A stretch of 64,000 nt of DNA from Streptomyces megasporus (GCF_000718985.1 NZ_JODL01000012.1:162727-226726); one strand, 5' to 3'. Positions 26,278 through 37,781 are shown, counted from the first letter of the stretch. The notes: generated from the sequence alone by a model not told the origin. A program made the numbers and translations.

Positions 26278-26617
26278 GGTCCCTTCCGATGGACAGGAAT
26301 CCGGTCTGGCACAGGAAAACTAGTGACGGAATCCATCCCGGAGGAGAGGCGAATCGGTCATTCCGGTGCACGTGCGGAAATTCTCGCCTGCGCATCGGTG
26401 ATTTGCGCTGACATGCTCCGACGCCATCCGACGCTCGCGTGAGGGTGAGCGGTAATTCCGTGGAGGGCGACCGGAAATCTCGTGGTGGCGTGCGGTGTGC
26501 GACGAAGACGCCGTACGGGTCCGGGGATGGCGTGAAGGAAACGGTCGGGCGCGGACCCGTTCGCCCGTGCGTCCGGGGGCCGGCCGGGTTCCGTCCCCCG
26601 TGGCGGCCGTGTCGGGG
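26278..26617. other. Intergenic region upstream of PGBD gene
   Basis: These 340 bp include the promoter region of the minus-strand peptidoglycan-binding gene and the 3' flank of the ArsR-type gene. I see no convincing coding frame or strong hairpin. Confidence 0.4.
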
Positions 26618-27391
26618 TCATGCCGGTGCCTCCACGGATTCGCCGGTGAGGTCGGCGTCCGTGATGCCCAGCAGGTCGAGCAGCGCGCGCCGACCGGTGT
26701 CGGTGACGCGCAACGCCCGTCGGCTGCCGATTCGTTCGCACCAGCCGGCGTCCAGGGCGTGGCGGCACAGCGCGGCCCCGGCCACCCCGGCCAGGTGCGG
26801 ACGGCGTTCGGTCCAGTCCAGGCAGGCGCGGGCCGGTGGCCGGCGACCGCGCGGTCGGGCCGTGAGGTCGACGCCGAGCGCGTCGAACCAGCGCAGCCCG
26901 TCCTCGGTCACCGCGAACCCGGTGTCCTGCTGGAGCAGCCCCCGCTCCAGCAGGGCGTCGGTGATCACCACTCCCAGCCGTCCGGCCAGATGGTCGTAGC
27001 AGGTGCGGGCCCGTGCCATCGCCGTGTTCGCGGACGACCCCCGCAGGGAGCGCGGGGCGGGCGGCGGACCGGCGTGCGCGGCCAACTCCTCGACCAACTG
27101 CGCGGACGCGGAATCGGCCAGTCGCACGTAGCGGTGCCTGCCCTGCCGTTCCTCGGTCAGCAGGCCCCCGCCCACCAGCTTGTCCAGGTGCCCACTGGCC
27201 GTGGCGGGGGCGACGCCCGCCAGTCGGGCCAGTTCGCCCGCCGTCCAGGCCCGCCCGTCCAGCAGGGCCAGGCAGAACCGCGCACGGGTCTCGTCGGCGA
27301 GCAGTCCGGCCAGTTGGGCGAGCCGCGAACCCGCGTGCTCGGGGCGTCGCGTGGGGCGGGCGGGGGCGGGGAGGTCCATGGCGTCCATCAT
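26618..27391 (-). CDS. ArsR-type winged-helix transcriptional regulator
   Basis: A 257-residue regulator with an N-terminal ArsR winged helix-turn-helix (about 20-95): LAQLAGLLADETRARFCLALLDGRAWTAGELARLAGVAPATASGHLDKLVGGGLL. The C-terminal half is a second helical/winged domain (DALLERGLLQQDTGFAVTEDGLRWFDALG) seen in the long ArsR variants of actinomycetes. A 20-bp perfect palindrome lies 12 bp upstream of its start, suggesting autoregulation. Three near-start Met codons make the exact start uncertain by up to five residues. The effector is unknown, and no metal-binding Cys cluster is evident. Confidence 0.85.
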   Translation of the reverse strand: MMDAMDLPAPARPTRRPEHAGSRLAQLAGLLADETRARFCLALLDGRAWTAGELARLAGVAPATASGHLDKLVGGGLLTEERQGRHRYVRLADSASAQLVEELAAHAGPPPAPRSLRGSSANTAMARARTCYDHLAGRLGVVITDALLERGLLQQDTGFAVTEDGLRWFDALGVDLTARPRGRRPPARACLDWTERRPHLAGVAGAALCRHALDAGWCERIGSRRALRVTDTGRRALLDLLGITDADLTGESVEAPA

Positions 27392-27402
27392 GCGGCGAGA
27401 GC

Positions 27403-27422
27403 GTTTCGGTGTTCACCGAAAC
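27403..27422. promoter_or_regulatory. Palindromic operator of the ArsR-type gene
   Basis: GTTTCGGTG-TT-CACCGAAAC is a perfect inverted repeat 12 bp before the ArsR-type start. A further half-site CCGAAAC follows at 27428-27434 and CACCGAA recurs near 27500, so the regulator may bind cooperatively. Confidence 0.75.
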
Positions 27423-27609
27423 ATTCGCCGAAACGACCCGGACGCGGGGTCTGGCCGCCGGGGGCTCCCGGTCGGCGCCGACGGACGGTCGGAGTGCTTC
27501 ACCGAACAGCTCCGGAGTGATCACACCATGGTCACGATCAAAGCCTGACGCGCATTCCGCGATCGCAGGGACGGGACGCGCTCCTACAGTTGGCGGACCA
27601 CGAGGACGC

Positions 27610-27663
27610 GTGGCGGGCCGAGCACCGAAGTTCCCCCTCCATGAGGGGTGTTGGGCCCGCCAC
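27610..27663 (+). promoter_or_regulatory. Stable hairpin in the lipoprotein gene leader
   Basis: GTGGCGGGCC (27610-27619) pairs with GGCCCGCCAC (27654-27663). The enclosed stretch has a CCCC/GGGG inner helix around CTCCATGA. It ends 20 nt before the start codon and could influence translation or terminate a leader transcript. Confidence 0.4.
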
Positions 27664-27683
27664 TGGAACAGAGAGAACACGCC

Positions 27684-28496
27684 ATGCGATCCACCGCAGC
27701 ACGTCGTACCGCCCTCGCCGCGTCCGCGGCCTGCCTGGCCCTGCTGGCCACCGCCTGCGGCGGATCGGAGTCCGGCGGCAAGGACGAGGACAAGGCCAAG
27801 GCCGAGAAGTCGGCCTCCGCCGAGCCCGCGGCCAAGGCGATGACCTCCGCCGAGCTGGAGAAGCTCGCGCTCGCCGACGGGGACGTCGAGGGGCACACGG
27901 TCGAGAAGGCCGGCCCGGAGGACACCGTCTCCGCGAAGGACGTCTCCGTCGACAAGAAGGAGTGCGAGCCCCTCGTGCACGCGCAGTTGGGCGTGGCGCC
28001 CGGCGACCCGGCGGCGACCGTCCTGCGCAAGGTCGTCCAGGAGCCGGAGAAGCCGGAGGAGGACGGCTCGCAGAACGACGGCGAGCTCACCGACGAGGAC
28101 TTCGAGAACTTCGAGGAGGCGATCAAGGGCGCCTTCGATCTGACGGCGACGGCCGTCAGCCTCTCCTCTTACGAGGGCGACGGCGCGGAGAAGGCCGTGG
28201 CAGACCTGCGTGCCGCCGCCGACGCCTGCTCCGGTGGGTTCAACGGGGGCATCAAGGGCGATGAGCAGAAGGTGACCGGCGTCAAGGCGGAGAAGGTCAC
28301 CGGCGGCGAGGAGGCCCACGCCTGGACGCTGACGGCCGAGCACGAGGGCGATCCGGTGCCGTTCAAGCTGGCCGTGGTGCGGCAGGGCGGCACGCTGGCC
28401 GTCTTCTCCTCCTACAACCTCGCCTCCGCCGGCAGCGGCGAGGACTTCGACCTCCCGACCGCCGTCATCGACGCCCAGGCGAAGAAGCTCGGCTGA
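27684..28496 (+). CDS. Putative lipoprotein
   Basis: A 270-residue exported lipoprotein. The signal peptide ends in LALLATACGG (lipobox Cys near residue 29), followed by an acidic, lysine-rich linker and a mixed alpha/beta domain. I recognise no catalytic motif; the shape suggests a lipid-anchored sensor-like or binding domain. I chose the ATG at 27684 because it begins directly with the basic signal-peptide region (MRSTAARR), whereas the earlier in-frame start adds a non-signal stretch lying in a hairpin. Function unknown. Confidence 0.75.
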   Translation: MRSTAARRTALAASAACLALLATACGGSESGGKDEDKAKAEKSASAEPAAKAMTSAELEKLALADGDVEGHTVEKAGPEDTVSAKDVSVDKKECEPLVHAQLGVAPGDPAATVLRKVVQEPEKPEEDGSQNDGELTDEDFENFEEAIKGAFDLTATAVSLSSYEGDGAEKAVADLRAAADACSGGFNGGIKGDEQKVTGVKAEKVTGGEEAHAWTLTAEHEGDPVPFKLAVVRQGGTLAVFSSYNLASAGSGEDFDLPTAVIDAQAKKLG

Positions 28497-28584
28497 CCGA
28501 GGGTCGCCCCGCCCGTCCCCCGGCGAAACGCGCGGGGGACGGGCGGGAGGACGGCGGCGCGGTTCACCACTGGTTGACCGCGCG

Positions 28585-30114
28585 TCAGATGTCGCGGAAC
28601 GTCTCGATCTGGGCGCCGACCGAGTTGAGGCGTTCGGCCAGGTCCTCGTAGCCGCGGTTGATGACGTAGACGTTGCGCAGCACGGAGGTGCCCTCGGCGG
28701 CCATCATCGCCAGCAGGACGACGACGGCCGGGCGCAGCGCGGGCGGGCACATCATCTCGGCGGCGCGCCAGCGGGTGGGGCCCTCGACCAGCACGCGGTG
28801 GGGGTCCAGGAGTTGGAGGCGTCCACCGAGACGGTTGAGGTCGGTCAGGTAGATGGCGCGGTTGTCGTAGACCCAGTCGTGGATCAGCGTCTTGCCCTGG
28901 GCGCTGGCGGCGATGGCCGCGAAGAAGGGCACGTTGTCGATGTTGATGCCCGGGAACGGCATCGGGTGGATCTTGTCGATCGGCGCCTCCAGTTTGGAGG
29001 GGCGCACGGTGAGGTCGGCCAGTCGGGTGCGGCCGTTGTCGGCGGGGTACTCCGGGCCGCGGTCGTGGTCCAGGCCCATCTCCTCCAGGACGGCCAGCTC
29101 GATCTCCAGGAACTCGATCGGCACCCGGCGGATCGTCAGCTCCGACTCGGTGACGACCGCGGCGGCCAGCAGGCTCATCGCCTCGACCGGGTCCTCGGAG
29201 GGGGAGTAGTCCACGTCCCGGTCGATGTGGGGGACACCGTGCACGGTCAGGGTCGTGGTGCCCACGCCCTCGATCCGGACGCCGAGCTGCTCCAGGAAGA
29301 AGCACAGGTCCTGGACCATGTAGTTGGGCGAGGCGTTGCGGATGACGGTGGTGCCGTCGTGTCGGGCGGCGGCCAGCAGGGCGTTCTCGGTGACGGTGTC
29401 CCCGCGTTCGGTCAGCACGATGGGCCGGGTGGGTCGGACGGAGCGGTCCACCACGGAGTGGTACATGCCCTCGGTGGCGGTGACCTCCAGGCCGAAGTGC
29501 CGCAGCGCGCTCATGTGCGGCTGCACGGTGCGGGTGCCCAGGTCGCAGCCGCCCGCGTAGGGGATGCGGAAGTGGTCCATCCGGTGGAGCAGCGGGCCGA
29601 GGAACATGATGATGCTGCGGGTGCGGCGGGCGGCCTCGGCGTCGATGGCGTCCAGGTCCAGCTCGGCGGGCGGCACGATCTCCAGGTCGGAGCCGTCGTT
29701 GATCCAGCGGGTGCGCACTCCGATGGAGTTCAGCACCTCCAGGATGCGGTAGACCTCTTCGATGCGGGCGACCCGGCGCAGCAGGGTGCGGCCGGAATTC
29801 AGCAGGGAGGCGCAGAGCAGGGCGACGCAGGCGTTCTTGCTGGTCTTGACGTCGATCGCGCCCGACAGTTGCCGCCCTCCGACGACCCGCAGGTGCATCG
29901 GACCGGAGTAGCCGAGTGAGACGATCTCACTGTCCAGGGCTTCACCGATACGGGCGATCATCTCAAGGCTGATGTTTTGGTTGCCGCGTTCGATGCGGTT
30001 GACCGCGCTCTGGCTGGTGGCCAGAGCGTCCGCCAATTGGCTCTGGGTCCAGCCCCGATGTTGACGGGCGTCACGGATGAGCTTGCCGATGCGCACGAGG
30101 TAGTCGTCGGTCAT
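28585..30114 (-). CDS. XRE helix-turn-helix fused to MurA-like enolpyruvyl transferase
   Basis: A 509-residue fusion. Residues 1-70 form an XRE DNA-binding domain (IRDARQHRGWTQSQLADALATSQSAVNRIERG). Residues 75-509 form an EPSP/MurA fold with the KN pair (TSKNACVALL) and a loop Cys in AGGCDLGTRTV aligned with catalytic Cys115 of E. coli MurA. It is well conserved in Streptomyces beside aconitase. A palindrome sits 12 bp before its start, so it probably autoregulates. Whether it still makes UDP-GlcNAc-enolpyruvate or acts as a metabolite-sensing regulator is open. The canonical murA is not in this window. Confidence 0.88.
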   Translation of the reverse strand: MTDDYLVRIGKLIRDARQHRGWTQSQLADALATSQSAVNRIERGNQNISLEMIARIGEALDSEIVSLGYSGPMHLRVVGGRQLSGAIDVKTSKNACVALLCASLLNSGRTLLRRVARIEEVYRILEVLNSIGVRTRWINDGSDLEIVPPAELDLDAIDAEAARRTRSIIMFLGPLLHRMDHFRIPYAGGCDLGTRTVQPHMSALRHFGLEVTATEGMYHSVVDRSVRPTRPIVLTERGDTVTENALLAAARHDGTTVIRNASPNYMVQDLCFFLEQLGVRIEGVGTTTLTVHGVPHIDRDVDYSPSEDPVEAMSLLAAAVVTESELTIRRVPIEFLEIELAVLEEMGLDHDRGPEYPADNGRTRLADLTVRPSKLEAPIDKIHPMPFPGINIDNVPFFAAIAASAQGKTLIHDWVYDNRAIYLTDLNRLGGRLQLLDPHRVLVEGPTRWRAAEMMCPPALRPAVVVLLAMMAAEGTSVLRNVYVINRGYEDLAERLNSVGAQIETFRDI

Positions 30115-30126
30115 GGGGGTGATGTT

Positions 30127-30142
30127 ATCTCAGATGTGAGAT
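30127..30142. promoter_or_regulatory. Palindrome upstream of XRE-MurA gene
   Basis: ATCTCA-GATG-TGAGAT is a perfect inverted repeat, flanked by outer ATGTT/AACAT arms, 12 bp before the XRE-MurA start. It is a likely operator, most simply for the XRE domain itself. Confidence 0.65.
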
Positions 30143-30463
30143 GTCAACATCCGGGGCGTGGGGCGTGTCCCTCATTTCCTCTTATTTTCACCCCTTTGTC
30201 GCGTACGCGCGAGGCGAGGGTCGCTTTCCGGCCATGCCGGGCCGCCCGTCACTGCTCTCTCGCCGTCTGTCGCCTCTCTCGCCGCCTGTCACCACTCTCT
30301 CGCGGCTCGCTCCGCCCCTTGTCGTCGGGGCCGCGCCCTTCGGGTTCATCCGGGTTCCTTCGGGTTCCTCCGGGCCCGGGGTCGGAAGGCCGGTTGGGGC
30401 GCGGAGCGCGGGTACCCGAAGTCGGGGGCGGAGCATGACCGTGGAGCGGCGATGTACTAGAGT

Positions 30464-30481
30464 TATCTCGACATCGAGATA
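30464..30481. promoter_or_regulatory. Palindrome in the aconitase promoter region
   Basis: TATCTCGA-CA-TCGAGATA is a perfect 18-bp inverted repeat 145 bp upstream of acnA. It shares the ATCTC-N6-GAGAT frame with the palindrome at 30127-30142. Confidence 0.65.
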
Positions 30482-30626
30482 TCTGCCGAGAGACGCACCG
30501 CCGCCGCGTCCGCCGACGTCGCCGCCGAGGCACACCCAAGTTAGGTGAACCTCAGCGAAGAGGCCGGGGTCCGGGGCGGCAGGATCGCGGTGGTACGCGC
30601 GAACTCATGTACTGAAGGAGACTGTC

Positions 30627-33464
<2,838 letters not shown>

Positions 33465-33471
33465 ATCGAGA

Positions 33472-33504
33472 GGTCGGACGCGGCCGGTGAGGCCGCGTCC
33501 GACC
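33472..33504 (+). terminator. First acnA terminator
   Basis: A perfect 14-bp stem (GGTCGGACGCGGCC with its complement) around a 5-nt loop, starting 8 bp after the acnA stop. Confidence 0.9.
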
Positions 33505-33509
33505 GGTGG

Positions 33510-33550
33510 GACGGAGCCGTACCTCCCTTGGTGGGAGGTGCGGCTCCGTC
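33510..33550 (+). terminator. Second acnA terminator
   Basis: ACGGAGCCG pairs with CGGCTCCGT, and ACCTCCC with GGGAGGT inside it, giving a near-continuous 18-bp stem with a TTGGT loop. It is in tandem with the preceding hairpin. Confidence 0.85.
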
Positions 33551-33622
33551 GCGTTTCCCGCAGGTCTCAACTCGGGAAAGACTGACGCCCGAACATGCAC
33601 CGATCTTGCCCCTGGGAAGGGG

Positions 33623-33638
33623 AGTGGACTATACCTGT
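33623..33638. promoter_or_regulatory. DasR-responsive element (dre)-like site
   Basis: AGTGGACTATACCTGT matches the dre consensus ACTGGTCTAGACCAGT at 12 of 16 positions, keeping the TGG-CTA-ACC core. It lies 180 bp upstream of ngcE. DasR represses aminosugar uptake genes, so this fits the operon it precedes. Confidence 0.6.
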
Positions 33639-33817
33639 CGGCGTCCAAGCGGTCATATCAGATGGCTGCGGATCCGGGGGTGAGTGGGCATCGGGGAGGT
33701 CCCGTACGGCTCTACACGGACCCGGCGCACATCCCGTACAACTCAGCTTCAACTCACCAGCGGTGCCCGGAGACCCCGGCACACCGCCTGAGTCCTGGAG
33801 AAGGCGAGGACTTGAGC

Positions 33818-35239
33818 ATGGGACCCACCGATGTCAACCGTCGTGATCTGATCAAGAGGGCCGGCGCGGCGGGCCTGGTCGCCGTCCCCGCCATGAGCCT
33901 GCTCTCCGCCTGCGCCGCTGGTGGCGACGGCGGCGGCGACGACAAGGTCGCCAAGGGCGAGAAGACCAAGGACAACCCCCTGGGCGTCAACAAGGACGCC
34001 CCCCTGGACTTCGTCATCTTCGACGGCGGCTTCGGCACCCAGTACGGCAAGGACGCCGCGAAGATCTACGAGGAGAGCTACGGCAAGGTCAAGCTGACCG
34101 CCACCCAGAAGATCCGGTCGGTGCTCCAGCCCAGGATGGTCGGCGGCACCCCGCCGGACCTCATCGACAACTCCGGCGCCGAGCAGATGGACGCGGCCAC
34201 CCTGATCGCCAAGGACCAGCTCGCCGAGTTGAGCCCCCTGCTGGACGCGCCCTCCATCGACGACCCGAACACCAAGGTCCGCGACACCCTCCTGCCGGGC
34301 ACCATCGAGATGGGCCAGTACGGCGACGAGAAGGTCTGGCGCCTGAACTACGCCTACACCGTCTACGGCCAGTGGTACTCCAAGAAGCTCCTTCAGGACA
34401 ACGACTGGGAGTACCCCAAGACCTGGGACGAGATGCTCGCCCTGTGCGCCAAGGCCAAGAAGAAGGGCATCGCGGGCTGGACCTACGCCGGCCAGCACCC
34501 GTACTACATCCCCTTCACCCTCTACCCGTTCATCGGGAAGATCGGTGGCCCGGACGTCCTGAAGAACATCGACAACCTGGAGCCGAACGCCTGGAAGCAG
34601 GACGCGGTCAAGAGCGCCTTCGAGGCCTACTACGAGCTGTCCGCCAAGGGTTACATCCTGCGGGGCACCCCCGGTCTGGACCACATCCAGTCCCAGACCC
34701 AGTGGACCAAGGGCAAGTGCATCTTCATCCCCAACGGCTCCTGGGTGGAGAACGAGGCCGCCGACACCACGCCCGCGGACTTCGACATGGCCTGCGGCGC
34801 GGTCACCGGGCTGGACGAATCCGACAAGATGCCCTTCGGCACCCTGTGGGCGCAGGCGGGCGAGCCGTTCATCGTGCCCGCGCAGGCCAAGAACCCCGCC
34901 GGCGGCATGGAACTGCTCCGCATCCTGCTGAGCAAGGAGTCCGCGCGGAACTTCGCCAGGCTGGTGAAGTCCCTCACCTGCGTGGCCGACGCCACCGACG
35001 GCATGGACATGTCCCCGGGCCTCGCCTCGTCCAGTCAGGTGCTCAAGGACGCCGGCGAGAACGTCCTCAACCCGAGGATCTTCGACTGGTACCAGACCCT
35101 CCACAAGGAGCAGATCGGCTCGGTCCTCGCCGAACTGATGGCCGGCCGGGTGAAGCCGGCCGAGGCCATGAAGAAGTGTCAGGAGTACGCGGACAAGACG
35201 GCGAAGGACGACTCCGTCAAGAAGTACAAGCACGCCTGA
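33818..35239 (+). CDS. ngcE: N-acetylglucosamine/diacetylchitobiose-binding lipoprotein
   Basis: A 473-residue solute-binding protein of the NgcEFG ABC importer. A twin-arginine-like start (NRRDLIKRAGAAGL) and lipobox LLSACAAGG show export and lipid anchoring. Long stretches match NgcE as I recall it, including GGTPPDLIDNSGAEQMD, GWTYAGQHPYYIPF and FIPNGSWVENEAA. The ATG at 33818 is preceded by GGAG and GAGGA and gives the normal signal sequence. Next come two permease genes but no ATPase, as expected: such systems share the MsiK ATPase encoded elsewhere. Likely DasR-controlled through the upstream site. Confidence 0.92.
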   Translation: MGPTDVNRRDLIKRAGAAGLVAVPAMSLLSACAAGGDGGGDDKVAKGEKTKDNPLGVNKDAPLDFVIFDGGFGTQYGKDAAKIYEESYGKVKLTATQKIRSVLQPRMVGGTPPDLIDNSGAEQMDAATLIAKDQLAELSPLLDAPSIDDPNTKVRDTLLPGTIEMGQYGDEKVWRLNYAYTVYGQWYSKKLLQDNDWEYPKTWDEMLALCAKAKKKGIAGWTYAGQHPYYIPFTLYPFIGKIGGPDVLKNIDNLEPNAWKQDAVKSAFEAYYELSAKGYILRGTPGLDHIQSQTQWTKGKCIFIPNGSWVENEAADTTPADFDMACGAVTGLDESDKMPFGTLWAQAGEPFIVPAQAKNPAGGMELLRILLSKESARNFARLVKSLTCVADATDGMDMSPGLASSSQVLKDAGENVLNPRIFDWYQTLHKEQIGSVLAELMAGRVKPAEAMKKCQEYADKTAKDDSVKKYKHA

Positions 35240-35309
35240 GGGCCGCCCGAGAGTCGGTCGGAGAGCCACACCGGGACAACCGGGGACACGGAGATGGGAC
35301 GTAGGCGGC

Positions 35310-36347
35310 ATGGCCAGTGACAGCCGTACGGTGGCCGAGGCCACCAAGGAGCCGGCACCACCGACGGGGAACGGAGACAAGAGGGACGGGTTCCGTGCCT
35401 CCCCGCACTACCGGACCTACCTGAAGTACCGGTTCATCGCGGGATTCCTCGTGGTGCCGCTGGTGCTCTACGGCGTCCTGGTCGTGTCGCCCTTCTTCCA
35501 GACGTTCTACTACTCGCTGACCGACTGGACGGGCCTCAGCAGCGACTTCGCCTTCGTCGGCCTGGACAACTTCGAGCGCCTGATGGAAGACGACATCTTC
35601 CACAAGGCGCTGTGGCACAACGTCCTGCTGCTGTTGGTCCTGCCGGTCATCACCCTGGGCCTGGGCCTGTTCTTCGCCTTCATGCTCAACGTCGGCGGCC
35701 GGCACAGGAAGGGCGAGGCGGTCTCCGGGGTCCGCGGCTCGCACTTCTACAAGATCGTCTACTTCTTCCCGCAGGCCCTGTCGATCGCGATCGTCGTGGT
35801 GCTGTGGAAGTACATCTTCAACCCGGCGGGCGGCCTGCTCAACGGCATCTTCACGGCCCTCGGACTGGAGGACTGGCAGCGGGAGTGGCTCAGCGAGACC
35901 TGGCTGGGCGACCCGCAGATGGCCTTCTGGTGCGTCGTGATCGTGATGGTGTGGGCGAACGTCGGCTTCTACGTGGTGCTCTTCTCCGCCGCCATGGGCT
36001 CGATCCCCAAGGAGATCTACGAGGCGGCACTGCTGGACGGCGCCAACCGGGTGACCACGTTCTTCCGCGTCACGCTGCCGCTGATGCGCGACACCGTGCA
36101 GACCGGCTGGGTGTACATGGGGATCATGGCGCTCGACGCCTTCGCCGTGGTGCACATCCTCACGGTGGGCCCGGGTGGTCCCGACTACTCGACCATCGTC
36201 GCGCCGCTCTACCTCTACAACAAGGCGTTCATGGACGGCCAGGCGGGCTACGCGACCGCCGTCGCCGTGGCCCTGCTGATCGTCACCATGATCTTCTCCG
36301 TGGCGGCGATGGCGTTCGGGCGGAGCAAGGACCGGATCGAGTTCTGA
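35310..36347 (+). CDS. ngcF: Aminosugar ABC transporter permease
   Basis: A 345-residue inner-membrane permease. After a hydrophilic N-terminus come about six transmembrane segments, the first being FIAGFLVVPLVLYGVLVVSPFF. The cytoplasmic EAA loop EAALLDGANRVTTFFRVTLP contacts the ATPase. It pairs with NgcG to form the channel for N-acetylglucosamine or chitobiose delivered by NgcE. It lies 70 bp after ngcE and 22 bp before ngcG. Confidence 0.92.
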   Translation: MASDSRTVAEATKEPAPPTGNGDKRDGFRASPHYRTYLKYRFIAGFLVVPLVLYGVLVVSPFFQTFYYSLTDWTGLSSDFAFVGLDNFERLMEDDIFHKALWHNVLLLLVLPVITLGLGLFFAFMLNVGGRHRKGEAVSGVRGSHFYKIVYFFPQALSIAIVVVLWKYIFNPAGGLLNGIFTALGLEDWQREWLSETWLGDPQMAFWCVVIVMVWANVGFYVVLFSAAMGSIPKEIYEAALLDGANRVTTFFRVTLPLMRDTVQTGWVYMGIMALDAFAVVHILTVGPGGPDYSTIVAPLYLYNKAFMDGQAGYATAVAVALLIVTMIFSVAAMAFGRSKDRIEF

Positions 36348-36369
36348 CAGGCCAGCGGGAGAACCAGCC

Positions 36370-37335
36370 ATGACCACTGCCGAACCGTCTCCCTCCCTCC
36401 GCCCGGGAGACCCCGAGAAGACCGCCGCGGCCCTCACCAAGGGCACGACCGGCCCGGCCGCTCCCGGCACGCCCGGCGGGAACGGCGGGCGTGCCGGGGG
36501 AGACGGCGGGGGCCGCACCCTCAACGTCTTCTCGCACGCCTTCCTGGTCCTGTGGGCCGTGATGGCCCTCGGGCCCCTGCTGTGGGCGGTGATGAACTCC
36601 TTCAAGTCCTCCGGCGCCATCCTGGAGGACCCCTGGTCGCTGCCGACGAGGCTGCACTGGGAGAACTGGTCCTTCGCCTGGAACGAGGCGAACATCGGCC
36701 AGTACACGATCAACTCGGCGATCGTGGTGGGCGGCTCGGTGATCGGCACCATGCTGCTGGGCTCGATGGTGGCCTACGTCCTGGCCCGCTACGACTTCCC
36801 CGGCAACCGGGTGGTCTACTTCCTGTTCGTCGGCGGGATGGCGTTCCCGATCATCGTCGCCCTGGTGCCGCTGTTCTTCGTGATGGAGAACTTCGCGCTG
36901 CTGGACACCTACCACGGCCTGATCCTGGTCTACATCGCCTACTCGCTGCCGTTCACCGTCTTCTTCATGTCGGCCTTCTTCCGCACCCTGCCCACGTCGA
37001 TCACGGAGGCGGCGGAGATCGACGGCGCCTCGCAGAGCCGGATCTTCTTCCAGGTCATGCTGCCGATGGCCAAGCCCGGCCTGATAAGCGTGGGGATCTT
37101 CAACTTCCTGGGGCAGTGGAACCAGTACCTGATCCCCCAGGTGGTGCACGTCGGGGACGCCGACCGCTACGTCCTCACCCAGGGCCTGGCCAACCTCGCC
37201 GCCCAGACGGGCTACCGCGGCAACTGGGGCGGTCTGTTCGCGGGGCTCACGCTGGCCGTGCTGCCCATCCTGGTCGTCTACGTCGTCTTCCAGCGACAGG
37301 TGCAGGCCGGTCTGACGGCCGGGGCGTTGAAGTAA
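36370..37335 (+). CDS. ngcG: Aminosugar ABC transporter permease
   Basis: A 321-residue second permease. A long Gly/Pro-rich N-terminal tail (about 1-50) precedes six transmembrane segments, and the EAA loop reads EAAEIDGASQSRIFFQVMLP. It is last in the ngc operon and is followed by a composite hairpin at 37432-37470. No sugar hydrolase is linked, so imported chitobiose must be split by enzymes encoded elsewhere. Confidence 0.92.
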   Translation: MTTAEPSPSLRPGDPEKTAAALTKGTTGPAAPGTPGGNGGRAGGDGGGRTLNVFSHAFLVLWAVMALGPLLWAVMNSFKSSGAILEDPWSLPTRLHWENWSFAWNEANIGQYTINSAIVVGGSVIGTMLLGSMVAYVLARYDFPGNRVVYFLFVGGMAFPIIVALVPLFFVMENFALLDTYHGLILVYIAYSLPFTVFFMSAFFRTLPTSITEAAEIDGASQSRIFFQVMLPMAKPGLISVGIFNFLGQWNQYLIPQVVHVGDADRYVLTQGLANLAAQTGYRGNWGGLFAGLTLAVLPILVVYVVFQRQVQAGLTAGALK

Positions 37336-37431
37336 CGCCCCGAGGAGCCACGGAGACCCGAAGACCACAGGCACCCCGGACCCCGGAGGCCCACCCCGGA
37401 GACTCACCCCGGGGACCCCGAGAGACTCGGG

Positions 37432-37470
37432 AGCCCCGATGTCCTCGGCACCCCGAGGGCATCGGGGTCT
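37432..37470 (+). terminator. Terminator after ngcEFG
   Basis: AGCCCCGATG pairs with CATCGGGGTCT, and inside it CCTCGG pairs with CCGAGG around a CACC loop. One G-T pair and single-base bulges interrupt an otherwise long stem. Confidence 0.75.
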
Positions 37471-37654
37471 CCGTATGCCGGCGGCACCGGGCGGGGAATC
37501 GTTCCGCCCTCGGGTTTTACGGCTCCTTCGCTCCGTTCATCCGCACTTCGCCCGCGCGAGGCGGCCACCGGACGCCCGGTGGCCGCCTCGCGCCGTCCAG
37601 GCGGTGACTCTCCGTGGAATGATCGGTTTCCCAGTGTTCACCCCGCTCAAGGTC

Positions 37655-37688
37655 TTGACGGGAGATAACGCTTCGGGCTGTTCTTAGA
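37655..37688 (+). promoter_or_regulatory. Candidate promoter of ROK regulator
   Basis: TTGACG at 37655-37660 is a good -35. TGTTCT, about 18 bp downstream, or TAGAGT slightly later, could be the -10. The stretch is AT-richer than its surroundings. Confidence 0.4.
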
Positions 37689-37781
37689 GTTCACGTGTTG
37701 GAGACAAGTCGCACCCCGTTGGCGCGGTGCGACCGACGGGTGGGTGGTCGAGCCTCCCGTCGAGGCGGGAGTGGATGAGTC

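Larger units (their letters stand above)
37336..37781. other. Intergenic region ngcG to ROK regulator
   Basis: These 446 bp begin with a low-complexity stretch of repeated CCCCGGAG-like units (37338-37430), then a terminator hairpin (37432-37470), then the regulator's promoter region near 37655. No coding frame is convincing. Confidence 0.6.

Noticed and set aside
37338..37430. Repeated CCCCGGAG-like units as a possible CRISPR or tandem repeat array
   Set aside because: Unit length and spacing are irregular, with no spacers; it is low-complexity intergenic DNA.
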